Assembly: GCA_020723935.1 (NCBI GenBank)
Contig: DYHY01000002.1
Span: 28,851 to 92,850 of the forward strand
Source of the DNA: Candidatus Micrarchaeum sp.
Lineage (GTDB): Archaea > SpSt-1190 > DYHY01
Reading direction: 5' to 3'
DNA length: 64,000 bases
A program made the position numbers and the translations under genes. The notes under the pieces are model-generated. The model was given only the letters and a program-made list of their open reading frames with translations, searched no databases and had not been told where the DNA came from. Below are positions 8,461 through 16,278 of the stretch, one piece after another; the stretch's first letter is position 1; the number at the start of each line of letters is the position of its first letter.

Positions 8461-8907
8461 ATGACCAGGAGATTTGTCAGGAGGAAGTGCATCGGGCGCA
8501 GGAAGGGCAGCTTCATGGACGACTGGGTGATGAAAATAGCCTGGGGCATACTGATCCTGGGAATCCTCTACATGGTGGTCCTCATCCTCACTGCCTGGCT
8601 CAACAAGCGCGCCCCGCAGGACATCAAGCACGCGGGGGACCTCGTGATAAACCCGATGACGGGCCTCGCGCTCGGGATCCCGCCGTGGGGCGGCGCAGGG
8701 AAGGGGGGGAAGGGCAAGCGCAAGGCCAAGGCCGCGGCGGGGGGCGCCCGCAGGAAGGGCGACGCGGAGCTCTCCGTCCCGTTCTGGATAATCTTCTCCT
8801 TCGTCGTGATGCTCGTCGTCCTGATAGCCCTGAGGTACCTCAGCACCTACCTCACGAAGGTGCCCGCCCTCATAGGGAGCAAGGCGGCGGGGGGGCGGCT
8901 GATATGA
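8461..8907 (+). CDS. Two-span pilin-operon membrane protein
   Basis: 148 residues with a basic N-terminus (RRKCIGRRKGSFMDDW) and a span at about 25-46, a Lys/Gly/Ala-rich loop (about 80-101) and a second span at about 107-127. The R-R-K-G before the first span resembles a class III prepilin cleavage site, but the second span makes it unlike a simple pilin. Its stop overlaps the next start in an ATGA. I do not recognise a family. Confidence 0.65.
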   Translation: MTRRFVRRKCIGRRKGSFMDDWVMKIAWGILILGILYMVVLILTAWLNKRAPQDIKHAGDLVINPMTGLALGIPPWGGAGKGGKGKRKAKAAAGGARRKGDAELSVPFWIIFSFVVMLVVLIALRYLSTYLTKVPALIGSKAAGGRLI

Positions 8908-9074
8908 GCCGCAGGGCCCAGGAGGGCGCGAGGCAGATGCTCGTCTTCGTCGTCGTCCTGATACTCGCGTTCATCATCCTGTGGATCTTCGCGTCCAGGA
9001 GGACGGACCCCGACAAGATGGCGGCCGTCAGGGACGCGCTGCTCCCGATAATAGACAAGCTCAAGGGAGGATGA
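8904..9074 (+). CDS. Small pilin-like single-span protein
   Basis: 56 residues: MSRRAQEGAR followed by a hydrophobic span (12-30) and a short amphipathic helix. Its ATG overlaps the previous stop (ATGA at 8904-8907) and its own stop overlaps the next start (9071-9074), which indicates translational coupling within the operon. It is too short to hold a globular head domain, so a minor pilin, a filament core subunit or an assembly peptide are all possible. Confidence 0.6.
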   Translation: MSRRAQEGARQMLVFVVVLILAFIILWIFASRRTDPDKMAAVRDALLPIIDKLKGG

Positions 9075-9241
9075 TGCTAACAATGGCGATGGAAACGGAT
9101 GTCGGATCGGGAAGGAAGGGTCAGGCGACGGAGATGCCGGGGCAGGTCGTGTTCTGGATACTGGCGCTGATAGGCCTCGTGATCCTCGTGATCATAGTGA
9201 TGCGTGGCGGGACGCTCTTCAGGAACCTGTTCGGCACGTAG
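9071..9241 (+). CDS. Small pilin-like protein with class III-type signal
   Basis: 56 residues if the ATG overlapping the previous stop is used; ATGs at 9074, 9083 and 9089 are alternatives, and a gggagg just upstream favours the first two. The motif GSGRKGQATEMPGQVVFW is close to the archaeal class III prepilin signal (K-G-Q then an acidic residue at about +5) ahead of a hydrophobic helix at about 26-44. It is the best match in the operon to a substrate of an archaeal prepilin peptidase. No such peptidase is in the window. Confidence 0.62.
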   Translation: MMLTMAMETDVGSGRKGQATEMPGQVVFWILALIGLVILVIIVMRGGTLFRNLFGT

Positions 9242-9274
9242 CGGGGGAAGGAAAAGGGCGAGAAGAAGGGAAAC

Positions 9275-9850
9275 ATGGCAGAAGGCGACAGGAAGACAAT
9301 AATCGAGACGCTCTTCGCGATACTGGGCGCCCTCCTCCTAATCGGCGTCATCGTCCTCCTCTTCTTCACCTACGTCCTCCCGCAGCTCCAGACCTACGCG
9401 GGGCCCAAGCGCGAGGCTCCGGAGCTGGAGGCGGCGCTCCAGAGCCTCTGCTTCTACCACCAGGCCTCGACCGGCCAGTCCCAGGTCGTCATCGGCGGGG
9501 GGACGAACATCGCGACCTTCACCGACGACTACGAGCTCACGCCCCTCGCGATCGCGCAGAACATGTCAAGGTGCTTCTCCGACGTCCCGCGGGGATGCAA
9601 GGTGCAGGGCGCGGGCGGGACGTGCTCGGAGAGGTACGAATGGGAGGGCGCGGCGACGATAGACTACAGGAGCACCTGCCCATTCAACCACGAGGAGCCG
9701 GGGCTTTTCGGGCACATCGTCTGCAGCGGCGGCTGCCCTAACTTCACAAGGGGGACATCATACCGGCTCCAGGTCGCATCGACCCTCGCGAGCCCCACGG
9801 TCTCCCTCCCCGACTTCTGCCTCTTCTACGCCGAGGAGGTGAGGCCCTGA
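9275..9850 (+). CDS. Cys-rich pilin-like membrane protein
   Basis: 191 residues. After MAEGDRKTIIET comes a hydrophobic helix (about 12-34) and then an extracellular-type domain with several cysteines (for example SRCFSDVPRGCKVQG and VCSGGCPNF), suggesting disulphide stabilisation. The stop is directly followed by the next ATG at 9851. No known family is recognised. It fits the operon pattern of an N-terminal helix plus a divergent head domain. Confidence 0.68.
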   Translation: MAEGDRKTIIETLFAILGALLLIGVIVLLFFTYVLPQLQTYAGPKREAPELEAALQSLCFYHQASTGQSQVVIGGGTNIATFTDDYELTPLAIAQNMSRCFSDVPRGCKVQGAGGTCSERYEWEGAATIDYRSTCPFNHEEPGLFGHIVCSGGCPNFTRGTSYRLQVASTLASPTVSLPDFCLFYAEEVRP

Positions 9851-10549
9851 ATGGCGGGAAGGACGGGCCGGAGGCGCGCTAGGCGCGCGGCGGACACCCT
9901 GGCGGTCCTCGTCTTCCTGATAGTCGCGCTCCTGGCAATCCTCGTCATATTCATGTGGGTCCTCCCCTACCTGCAGGACCAGTGGAAGACGGCGGAGTCC
10001 TCGATCACGTCCTGCGGCTGCATAGGGAACAGGACCAACATAATCGTGCGCGGCGTCGCGGACACCGTCTTCAAGAAGCAGCCCAACCCCTTCTCCTCGG
10101 CGGAGGTGGAGCTGTGCAACTGCAGGAACGAGAAGATGGAGCTGGGGCGCCGCCTGACTGTGGACGCGGTCGTGAACTTCCCCTGCTCCATATCCAAGGG
10201 CAAGAACGGCCACCAGGAGATAAACGGCCTCGCCATACCCAAATCGCTGTGGGGGATAACCCTCGACCGGGCGCAGGGCGTGAGCTTCGAGTTCAACGAT
10301 ATGGAGGTCTACGTGGACTGGCCCTACAACACCTATTTCATGCTCAAGGACAGGCCCGCCTTCGACGTGATAGTGCAGAGGATACCTGACTTCCGGGTTC
10401 CGCACTTCGACTTCGACTTCGGGAGCACGGACAGGGGCCTCGCGTATTTCAAGCTCAAGATCGACGGCCAAGACGAGACGAACGACACGACAATCCTCAC
10501 ATCCGTATCCGAGGACAACTCGGTGTGCTTCGGGGAGGCGCCGCCATGA
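9851..10549 (+). CDS. Pilin-like membrane protein with Cys-containing head domain
   Basis: 232 residues: a very basic N-terminus (GRRRARRAADTLAVL), a span at about 17-37, then a beta-rich head with paired cysteines (SCGCIGNRTN, ELCNCRNE) and an acidic, aromatic stretch (PHFDFDFG). R-R-A before the span resembles a prepilin cleavage site. It begins immediately after the previous stop and its own stop overlaps the next start. No family is recognised. Confidence 0.68.
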   Translation: MAGRTGRRRARRAADTLAVLVFLIVALLAILVIFMWVLPYLQDQWKTAESSITSCGCIGNRTNIIVRGVADTVFKKQPNPFSSAEVELCNCRNEKMELGRRLTVDAVVNFPCSISKGKNGHQEINGLAIPKSLWGITLDRAQGVSFEFNDMEVYVDWPYNTYFMLKDRPAFDVIVQRIPDFRVPHFDFDFGSTDRGLAYFKLKIDGQDETNDTTILTSVSEDNSVCFGEAPP

Positions 10550-10743
10550 CGGGGAAGACGGGGGCGGGGCGGGCCGCAGGCTCTCATCGGAGGGCCGAGA
10601 TGGACAAGGACATACTGATGGGGGTCATCGCGATGATAGTCATCGCCGCGATAGTGGTCCTGATATTCGTCTTCGCGAGGAACCAGATAATACACGCGTT
10701 CGAGGAGATGAAGAACCGCCTCTCGTTCACGATAAAATTCTAG
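10546..10743 (+). CDS. Small pilin-like single-span protein
   Basis: 65 residues beginning at the ATG that overlaps the preceding TGA (10546-10549). The N-terminus is basic (GSHRRAEMDKD), the helix spans about 23-43, and the tail ends SFTIKF. It is another headless, pilin-core-like peptide, similar in design to the 56-residue proteins upstream though not obviously homologous. Confidence 0.58.
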   Translation: MTGKTGAGRAAGSHRRAEMDKDILMGVIAMIVIAAIVVLIFVFARNQIIHAFEEMKNRLSFTIKF

Positions 10744-10786
10744 GCCCCGCGCGGGGAAGGAAGAAAGGAGAGAAAGGGAAAAGGAA

Positions 10787-11335
10787 ATGGCGCAAAGGAA
10801 GGCTGCGGAGAGCAGCACAATCATGCTCGTCGTAGCGATAATAGTCGGGCTCGCGGTGGCCCTAATACTCCTCAAGGGCGGATCCTTCGTGAGCCAGGGG
10901 CAGGGGACGATCACGGGCATCGGGCAGAACATCCTCTCCAGGAACAAGGGCGCCTTCGGGCAGGCCTGTAGGGAATGGAAGGGTGCAAGCGAGGGCCAGC
11001 AGAGGGACCCGGGCTTCATCCTGGGCGCGGCGCCCAACCCCGCATCCATCCCGGGGGCCGCGGGCGCGTACGGGAACAAGTTCAGCTGCTGCAGGGGGAG
11101 GTTCGAGGAGGCCGCCAAATATTTCAGATCCAAGCAGGGCGCGTTCAGCCCGCAGCCCGACCTGACGATCGAGCCCTACGCAAAGTATGTCGACGAATGG
11201 AACCTCTGGAGCATGTGCTATTCGGCGTGCCTGGGCTTCTCGGACGTCTACGACCTGTGCGCGCAGACCTTCCAGGGCGGGGAAGGGGACAGGGATTTCA
11301 TAAACTGCCTGGAGAACAGTTCGACCGGCTGCTAG
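10787..11335 (+). CDS. Pilin-like Cys-rich protein, tandem paralogue A
   Basis: 182 residues: MAQRKAAESSTIMLVVAI, a helix at 11-29, then a head domain with the sequence QQRDPGFILGAAPNPASIPG followed by GNKFSCCRGRFE and a C-terminal set of cysteines. The following gene is clearly a duplicate, sharing the N-terminal helix, the Q-Q-R-D-P-G-F-I-L-G block, the FxCCRGxFE motif and the G-G-E-G-D-x-D-F-I block. R-K-A before the helix is a plausible prepilin cleavage site. An extracellular filament subunit or tip protein is the natural reading. Confidence 0.72.
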   Translation: MAQRKAAESSTIMLVVAIIVGLAVALILLKGGSFVSQGQGTITGIGQNILSRNKGAFGQACREWKGASEGQQRDPGFILGAAPNPASIPGAAGAYGNKFSCCRGRFEEAAKYFRSKQGAFSPQPDLTIEPYAKYVDEWNLWSMCYSACLGFSDVYDLCAQTFQGGEGDRDFINCLENSSTGC

Positions 11336-11367
11336 GCGGAGCGCAGGGAGAAAAACCGGAGAATAGG

Positions 11368-11377
11368 TATATTAATA
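11368..11377 (+). promoter_or_regulatory. Internal TATA-like box before pilin paralogue B
   Basis: tatattaata is centred 31 nt before the ATG at 11403, and a gaggga stretch lies just ahead of the start. It suggests the operon has internal promoters, here for the second tandem paralogue. Confidence 0.45.
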
Positions 11378-11402
11378 GGAAAGGGGGTGGAAGCGAGGGA
11401 AG

Positions 11403-11969
11403 ATGGCAAGGAAAGCCGTGGAAAACAGCGCGATAATGCTCGTCGTAGCGATAATAATAGCGCTCATCATAACCATGATCCTCCTCAAGGGCGGCACCTT
11501 CGTCAACGAGAAGCAGGGCACCCTAATAGGGATAGGCCAGAGCTTCTTCTCCGGGAACAAGGGGGCATTCGGGCAGGCATGCAAGGAATGGCAGAGGGCC
11601 AGCGAGAGCCAGCAGCGGGACCCCGGCTTCATCCTGGGCGACCCGCCCAATCCCGCATCCATCCCCGGCGCCGCGGGCGCCTACGGCAACAGGTTCGCCT
11701 GTTGCAGGGGGCATTTCGAGTCGACAGCCCGCGATTTCAAGAGCAAGGGGGTCAACTTCAACCCGCAGCCGGACGCCGCGGTCAAGCCCTACGACACACA
11801 CCCCAACCAGTGGAACCTCTGGAAGGCGTGCTACGACAGTTGCGGCGGCTTCATCAACGTCTACGACGCCTGCGCCCAGGAGCATCCCGGAGGGGAAGGG
11901 GACAAGGATTTCATACAATGCCTGGACGAGCGGACCGTGAACTCGGGCTGCACGGACGGGCCTTTGTGA
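11403..11969 (+). CDS. Pilin-like Cys-rich protein, tandem paralogue B
   Basis: 188 residues, duplicate of the upstream gene: MARKAVENSAIMLVVAII, then the same block QQRDPGFILGDPPNPASIPG, then NRFACCRGHFE, and GGEGDKDFIQCLDE near the end. Cysteine spacing is preserved, supporting conserved disulphides. The pair may form alternating filament subunits or reflect diversification of a surface-exposed protein. It has its own TATA-like box. Confidence 0.72.
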   Translation: MARKAVENSAIMLVVAIIIALIITMILLKGGTFVNEKQGTLIGIGQSFFSGNKGAFGQACKEWQRASESQQRDPGFILGDPPNPASIPGAAGAYGNRFACCRGHFESTARDFKSKGVNFNPQPDAAVKPYDTHPNQWNLWKACYDSCGGFINVYDACAQEHPGGEGDKDFIQCLDERTVNSGCTDGPL

Positions 11970-12003
11970 TGCGGCAAGAAGGGGGAGGAACTGCGTAAGA
12001 AGG

Positions 12004-13296
12004 ATGGAAACGACGGGGGCGCGGCCGGGGAGGAGAAGGCGCGGCTTTGAGCCAGTCATTGCCCTCGTCGTCGGGATAATCGTCGTCCTCGCCATAGTCT
12101 GGCTCATCGCATCGGGCGTGATCTACAAGGTCGTCCCGAACCTCAAGGCCCCGGGCAGCGTGTTCCTGGAAATGAGGAAGGACTATCTCGTCGGCTCGTG
12201 CAAGGGGTGGGTCGACAGCCTCGGCCTCGCGGCGAGCCTCCCCGAAGACCTCGCGGCCGCGATAAAGGTGAACAACCTCCACTGGGAATCCTTCTGCTCC
12301 AAGGAGGCGATAAAGGACCCGCAGAACAAGTGCAGGTGCCTCAAGGCCTGCGTGAAGAGCCTGGATGCGGAGGAGGCATGCGCCGCCAACCCCAACGCGT
12401 ACCATCCGGGCCTCTGGACGCCGGGCGCGGACGGGAAGACCGGGAACATCTCCTCGCTCATGGGGAGCTTCGACAACGTCGAGGCCAGGATGGCACCGAC
12501 ATACTGCTTCCTCAACTTCCTCAAGAGCCTCTCGACGGTGAGCCCCAGCTGCGCGTCCGAGAGCTCCGGCGGGTACCTGGTGATGGCGGGATTCACGGTG
12601 GCGTACAAAACCCCGAAATCGGCGGGGCAGATAGCCACCTACACGGACTCCGGCGGCGCCGTGGACGTCCCCGAGATACGCGAGCTCACCGCGTCCTGCA
12701 CCGTCCAGTGCAGGAACCCGGAGGGCTGTGACAACGTCGTCCTCTCCCTGATGTACAAGTGCAACAAGTTCAACGGGCGCGGCGCGCCGTGGCTGGGCGA
12801 CGGGGGCCACTGCTGCGACAGGATAGCCTACAGCTACCTGGGCGACGGGAACTGCTTCGCGGGCAGGAACTGCGGCACCGACCCGTTCTACCAGGGGCCT
12901 GTCTGGGACGTCTATTCCGTGCCCGGCTGGAGGAAGGCCTACGAGACGATGCGCACAAGCACCCCTGCGGTCGCGCTCCCACACATAAACAGTGGCAAAT
13001 CCTACACCCAGGATTTCACGCTCTACACCCCGCAATGGGACGTGGTGACGCCCTTCTACGCGAACGGCATAAACGACCTGGAGGAGAACAACGTGATGTG
13101 CGCCGCGTCCTACGCGGGCGACAGGCTCAATTCCGTCGCGCAGACGGTCCTCGTCGGGAGCGTCAGGGTCAATTCAGGCATCCAGCCGGACGGGACGGAG
13201 AGGAAGCTCATGTGCCTCCCCGGGACGAGCGACTGCCAGGACATCTTCTCCAGGTACTACGACCTGGACGCCGAAAGGCAGGTGGCCTGCTCATGA
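12004..13296 (+). CDS. Large Cys-rich pilin-like protein
   Basis: 430 residues. METTGARPGRRRRGFEPV, with R-R-G-F-E resembling an archaeal prepilin site (G then E), precedes a helix at about 17-37. The remainder is a large extracellular-type region with many cysteines, including KCRCLKACVKSLD, and a stretch with GDGGHCCDRIAYSYLGDGNC. The size and Cys content suggest a tip adhesin or minor pilin with a disulphide-stabilised head. The stop overlaps the next start (ATGA). No family is recognised. Confidence 0.72.
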   Translation: METTGARPGRRRRGFEPVIALVVGIIVVLAIVWLIASGVIYKVVPNLKAPGSVFLEMRKDYLVGSCKGWVDSLGLAASLPEDLAAAIKVNNLHWESFCSKEAIKDPQNKCRCLKACVKSLDAEEACAANPNAYHPGLWTPGADGKTGNISSLMGSFDNVEARMAPTYCFLNFLKSLSTVSPSCASESSGGYLVMAGFTVAYKTPKSAGQIATYTDSGGAVDVPEIRELTASCTVQCRNPEGCDNVVLSLMYKCNKFNGRGAPWLGDGGHCCDRIAYSYLGDGNCFAGRNCGTDPFYQGPVWDVYSVPGWRKAYETMRTSTPAVALPHINSGKSYTQDFTLYTPQWDVVTPFYANGINDLEENNVMCAASYAGDRLNSVAQTVLVGSVRVNSGIQPDGTERKLMCLPGTSDCQDIFSRYYDLDAERQVACS

Positions 13297-13745
13297 CGAG
13301 GCGGGGCGCCGTAGAGGTCACGCTCTCGGCGGTCGCCGCCGTCGTGATAGCGATAATAGTGATAGCGATCGTCTTCTACAACGTGTTCCCCGAGATAAAG
13401 ATGGCTGTGAACTCCGGGAAGGACATCAAGGGGAGCCAGTACTTCGACATCCAGCAGGAGATAAAGCTCTGCCAGGCCTGGCACCAGGTGGATTTCATGG
13501 ACACGATAAAGTTCGGCGTGGACGCCGGATTCGCCAACCTCAAGCTCAACAACCCCGGCTTCCAGAACCCGATATGCCTCAACCAGGCCCTCGACTACGA
13601 GAACTGTACGAAGAAGTGCGTCTCGATGACAGAAATAGGGGACGCGTGCGCCAAGCACACCGACAAGTGCTACCAGATAGACGCGGCGTTCGACGCGCGC
13701 TGCGAGCTTGAGGGATGTGTGGCGCTAGGGGGCCTCATGCCATGA
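13293..13745 (+). CDS. Pilin-like Cys-rich protein
   Basis: 150 residues. MTRRGAVEVTLSAVAAV has an R-R-G-A-V-E prepilin-like site (Glu close to +5 convention), a helix at 10-28 and a compact head with cysteines in the pattern ENCTKKCVSM and DKCYQID. Coupled on both sides by ATGA overlaps (13293-13296, 13742-13745). Likely a minor pilin; no database-style family assigned. Confidence 0.7.
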   Translation: MTRRGAVEVTLSAVAAVVIAIIVIAIVFYNVFPEIKMAVNSGKDIKGSQYFDIQQEIKLCQAWHQVDFMDTIKFGVDAGFANLKLNNPGFQNPICLNQALDYENCTKKCVSMTEIGDACAKHTDKCYQIDAAFDARCELEGCVALGGLMP

Positions 13746-14374
13746 GCGCCATGCGGGCCGCGGCTCGCCGGCGGGGGCGCATCGGGGACTTTGACATAAT
13801 GATGCTCGTCGTCGCGGTGGTCGTCGGCCTCATGATACTCGTCATCGGGATACAGGTCGCCAAGATCACGAGGAAGGGCGGCGAGAGCGTCGGGAGCGAC
13901 TACCAGGTCAAGGAGGGCGTCGCGTACAGCCAGCTCAAGCTCAAGTGCGGCCTCTGGCGCGACTCCATCGAGACGTGCGCGAGCGGCGCCTGCACCGCCG
14001 ACTGCCCCAACTGCCTCGAGACGTTCGCAAGCGACACGCTGAAGGTCTATTCCGTCCCCTATTACGTGAGGAACTCGAAGCTGGCGAACAGCAGCTACTA
14101 CGACCCCGCGAACAGCCTCCAGACGCAGAAATGCGACTCGGCCGTCGACACGTGGGCGACGAACCCCGGCGGGGAGGCCGCCCAGGCGACGATGGAGATA
14201 TCCGATTTCATAAGGACCCACGGCGACGAGGCGGTGCAGATCGCCGAGGCATGCTCCTACGTCTGCCGCTGGGTGATAGAGAGGGACGAGGAGTGCAGGA
14301 CAGGGGCGAGGAACTGCGGGGATCTCGTCGTCATGAACGGCCAGCCGATGCCCTACTATCTCTACCTTCCATGA
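13742..14374 (+). CDS. Pilin-like Cys-rich protein
   Basis: 210 residues starting at the ATG that overlaps the previous stop. The N-terminus ARRRGRIGDFDIMM and a helix at about 19-38 are followed by a head with cysteine clusters (TCASGACTADCPNC; CSYVCRW). It ends QPMPYYLYLP. The pattern is the same as in its neighbours, with a sequence I cannot match to a known family. Confidence 0.7.
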   Translation: MSAMRAAARRRGRIGDFDIMMLVVAVVVGLMILVIGIQVAKITRKGGESVGSDYQVKEGVAYSQLKLKCGLWRDSIETCASGACTADCPNCLETFASDTLKVYSVPYYVRNSKLANSSYYDPANSLQTQKCDSAVDTWATNPGGEAAQATMEISDFIRTHGDEAVQIAEACSYVCRWVIERDEECRTGARNCGDLVVMNGQPMPYYLYLP

Positions 14375-14384
14375 GGGGCACAGC

Positions 14385-14945
14385 ATGGTAGGCCACGCGA
14401 GAGCGATGCGGAACCGCGCGAGGGTGGCGATCGGGCGGCGGGGCTCGATGGACCAGACGATCTGGATTGTCGTCGCGATGATAATAGCTGTCGCCGTCGG
14501 AGCGATAATGATGCGGATGATAGACAAGTCGCGCCAGGTGGAATCCCTCTCCGGCGAGGACAGGTTCTCCCCGGCGGCCGAGACCTTCTGCGCGGAATGG
14601 TTCCAGCCGGCGCAGGAGCCGCGGCCGAGGGAATACGCGCCGTCCCAGGCAGCCCTGGAGAAGTCGACTGACACCTTCCGGGGCATAGGCTGGCTCTCCG
14701 CCCAGAAGAATACCGTCTCCAAGGCCTACATTGAGCCCGGCCCCGTGACAGGCTGCGACTGCACGGTCTTCCTCGCCTCCACCGCCGGCCATTCGAGGCT
14801 CGGGGAATCGCCGGCCGCCGGGCTCCTGCGGTCCGAGTCCGGGAGCGGTTCGTCCTACTCCCCGGAAGCCTGCCATAGGAGGGCTGCCTGCGTCGCCCGC
14901 TCCCTCCCCGCCCTGGCCGTCTTCTTCGAGGAAAGAACCTGCTAG
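14385..14945 (+). CDS. Pilin-like protein, CDC-motif paralogue 1
   Basis: 186 residues. After IGRRGSMDQTIWIVV and a helix (26-43) it shares a block with the next gene and with the broken copy at 33.7 kb: ETFCAEWFQPAQE, then GWLSAQKN, then TGCDCTVFLASTAGHSRL and a terminal Cys. The common core F-C-x-x-W, W-L-x-A-x-K, G-C-D-C-x-V-F-L defines a small paralogous family. G-R-R-G-S-M-D before the helix resembles a prepilin site. Confidence 0.72.
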   Translation: MVGHARAMRNRARVAIGRRGSMDQTIWIVVAMIIAVAVGAIMMRMIDKSRQVESLSGEDRFSPAAETFCAEWFQPAQEPRPREYAPSQAALEKSTDTFRGIGWLSAQKNTVSKAYIEPGPVTGCDCTVFLASTAGHSRLGESPAAGLLRSESGSGSSYSPEACHRRAACVARSLPALAVFFEERTC

Positions 14946-14977
14946 GCGCCATTTAAGCCCTCTCAAAAGGCCAAAAC

Positions 14978-14988
14978 AATAAATAATA
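14978..14988 (+). promoter_or_regulatory. Internal TATA-like box before pilin paralogue 2
   Basis: aataaataata is centred about 31 nt before the ATG at 15015, in a locally A/T-rich 69-nt gap that is the widest in this part of the operon. An independent promoter for this gene is likely. Confidence 0.5.
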
Positions 14989-15014
14989 CAGTAGCATTAA
15001 CACAAGACAGCACC

Positions 15015-15608
15015 ATGGCCCACGGACGCAAATCAAGCGAACAACCCATCTGGCTTCTAGTCGCGCTACTGCTAGCGGTCGTAGTCGGCATAGCGATGTT
15101 CAGCACGATCAACAGTGGCATGAACAAGTTCGGCACATTCACCCAGGCCACCGGCCAGGAGAGCGACCGGATAGCGATAGAGACTTTCTGCAAGAACTGG
15201 ATAAGGCCGCAGGAAGTCGACCTTGCGGGCAACATCAACCCGCGCGCATCCGAGCCCACCGCGCCGGAGCGCGAGAGGGCGACGGACTCGTTCAGGAAGT
15301 ACGGCTGGCTCCTCGCGGAGAAGGACTCGAACAAGGTGTATCTGGAGACGGGCCCGCCCAGCGGATGCGACTGCATAGTCTTCCTCACCTCAAGCGTCGG
15401 CTCGTCCTCGCTCCCGCCCACCAGAGCCAAGCAGTTCCTCGTCTCCGAAGCCAGCACCGGCTCAATGTACGACCCGGTAAAGTGCGGATTCAAGGCGTAC
15501 TGCATCGGGAAGACGTCCATACCGGAGCTTGGGGGCGTCGAGCTGTTCGGCGAGGGGAGCCTGAGCGCCACGGCGATGGAAGCCAAGTTCCCGGCGCGCA
15601 CCTGCTAG
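15015..15608 (+). CDS. Pilin-like protein, CDC-motif paralogue 2
   Basis: 197 residues: MAHGRKSSEQPIWLLVALLL, helix 11-29, then GTFTQATGQESD, ETFCKNWIRPQEVDL, KYGWLLAEKD and SGCDCIVFLTSSVGSSSLPP. It is the closest relative of the degraded copy at 33.7-35.5 kb, with which it shares long identical stretches, and is also related to its upstream neighbour. It has its own TATA-like box. A conserved surface filament subunit is the best guess. Confidence 0.74.
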   Translation: MAHGRKSSEQPIWLLVALLLAVVVGIAMFSTINSGMNKFGTFTQATGQESDRIAIETFCKNWIRPQEVDLAGNINPRASEPTAPERERATDSFRKYGWLLAEKDSNKVYLETGPPSGCDCIVFLTSSVGSSSLPPTRAKQFLVSEASTGSMYDPVKCGFKAYCIGKTSIPELGGVELFGEGSLSATAMEAKFPARTC

Positions 15609-15678
15609 GGAAAGCGCGCCCCGCGGCCGGAAAGCATAAAGACGAAAGGGGGAGCGTGAGCCGCGGAAGGCGGGGAAG

Positions 15679-16278
15679 ATGGCGCGAAAATATGGTTGCC
15701 GGCGGCGCAGGAGGGGCCAGGTCACAGACACGCTCCTCATGGTCGCCTTCTTCGCGCTCACGATGTTCCTCCTCGCCCGCTGGGCGCTCTACTACGCGAA
15801 CGTCTCGGACAAGGCGAGGACGATAATAACGATGAACAACATCAAGGACGCGATCGAGCAGGTCTGCACGAACAAGCGCGTCCAGATATCGGTGAAGGTC
15901 GTCCTCCCGCAGGATTCGGCGCTCCTCCCCTTCTCCTGCGACCAGGTCCAGGCGCTCTCGACAATAGGCCCGATAGGGGGCGTAACCAAGGACGTCTCGC
16001 ACGTCGGGGGCTTGGAGGCTGTCATTGACGACTGCCAGAGGAAGGGCGAATCCAAGAAGAACGCTGCCCTCCTCTACATCTGGAAGAAGGACGCCCAGAA
16101 GATCCTCTGGGTGATACAAACCTCCCCGGAGGAGCTCAACGTCGAGGCGGTAACAACGTACTGCGTCCTGAGGGACTATAGCGGGGAGGCGTTCCTGGGC
16201 GGAAGGAAGCAGAGCGCGGAGGTCGGGCTCACGCAGGCGGGCGTCGTCTACACGAGGCCCGTCTCCCTGGAGGCATGA
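15679..16278 (+). CDS. Pilin-like membrane protein
   Basis: 199 residues with a strongly basic N-terminus, CRRRRRGQVTDTLLMV, containing R-G-Q, a hydrophobic helix at 18-36 and a head with few cysteines compared with its neighbours (QVCTNKRV, SCDQVQ, DDCQRKG). The gene ends in an ATGA overlap with the next gene. R-G-Q-V-T-D is close to a class III prepilin site. Confidence 0.7.
   Translation: MARKYGCRRRRRGQVTDTLLMVAFFALTMFLLARWALYYANVSDKARTIITMNNIKDAIEQVCTNKRVQISVKVVLPQDSALLPFSCDQVQALSTIGPIGGVTKDVSHVGGLEAVIDDCQRKGESKKNAALLYIWKKDAQKILWVIQTSPEELNVEAVTTYCVLRDYSGEAFLGGRKQSAEVGLTQAGVVYTRPVSLEA

Noticed and set aside
6063-8631. Long open frames on both strands over the platform gene (730 and 576 codons)
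   Set aside because: They are rich in Arg, Pro, Gly and His with no motif or promoter, as expected for shadow frames in GC-rich coding DNA; the platform protein frame has clear T2SSF and membrane patterns.
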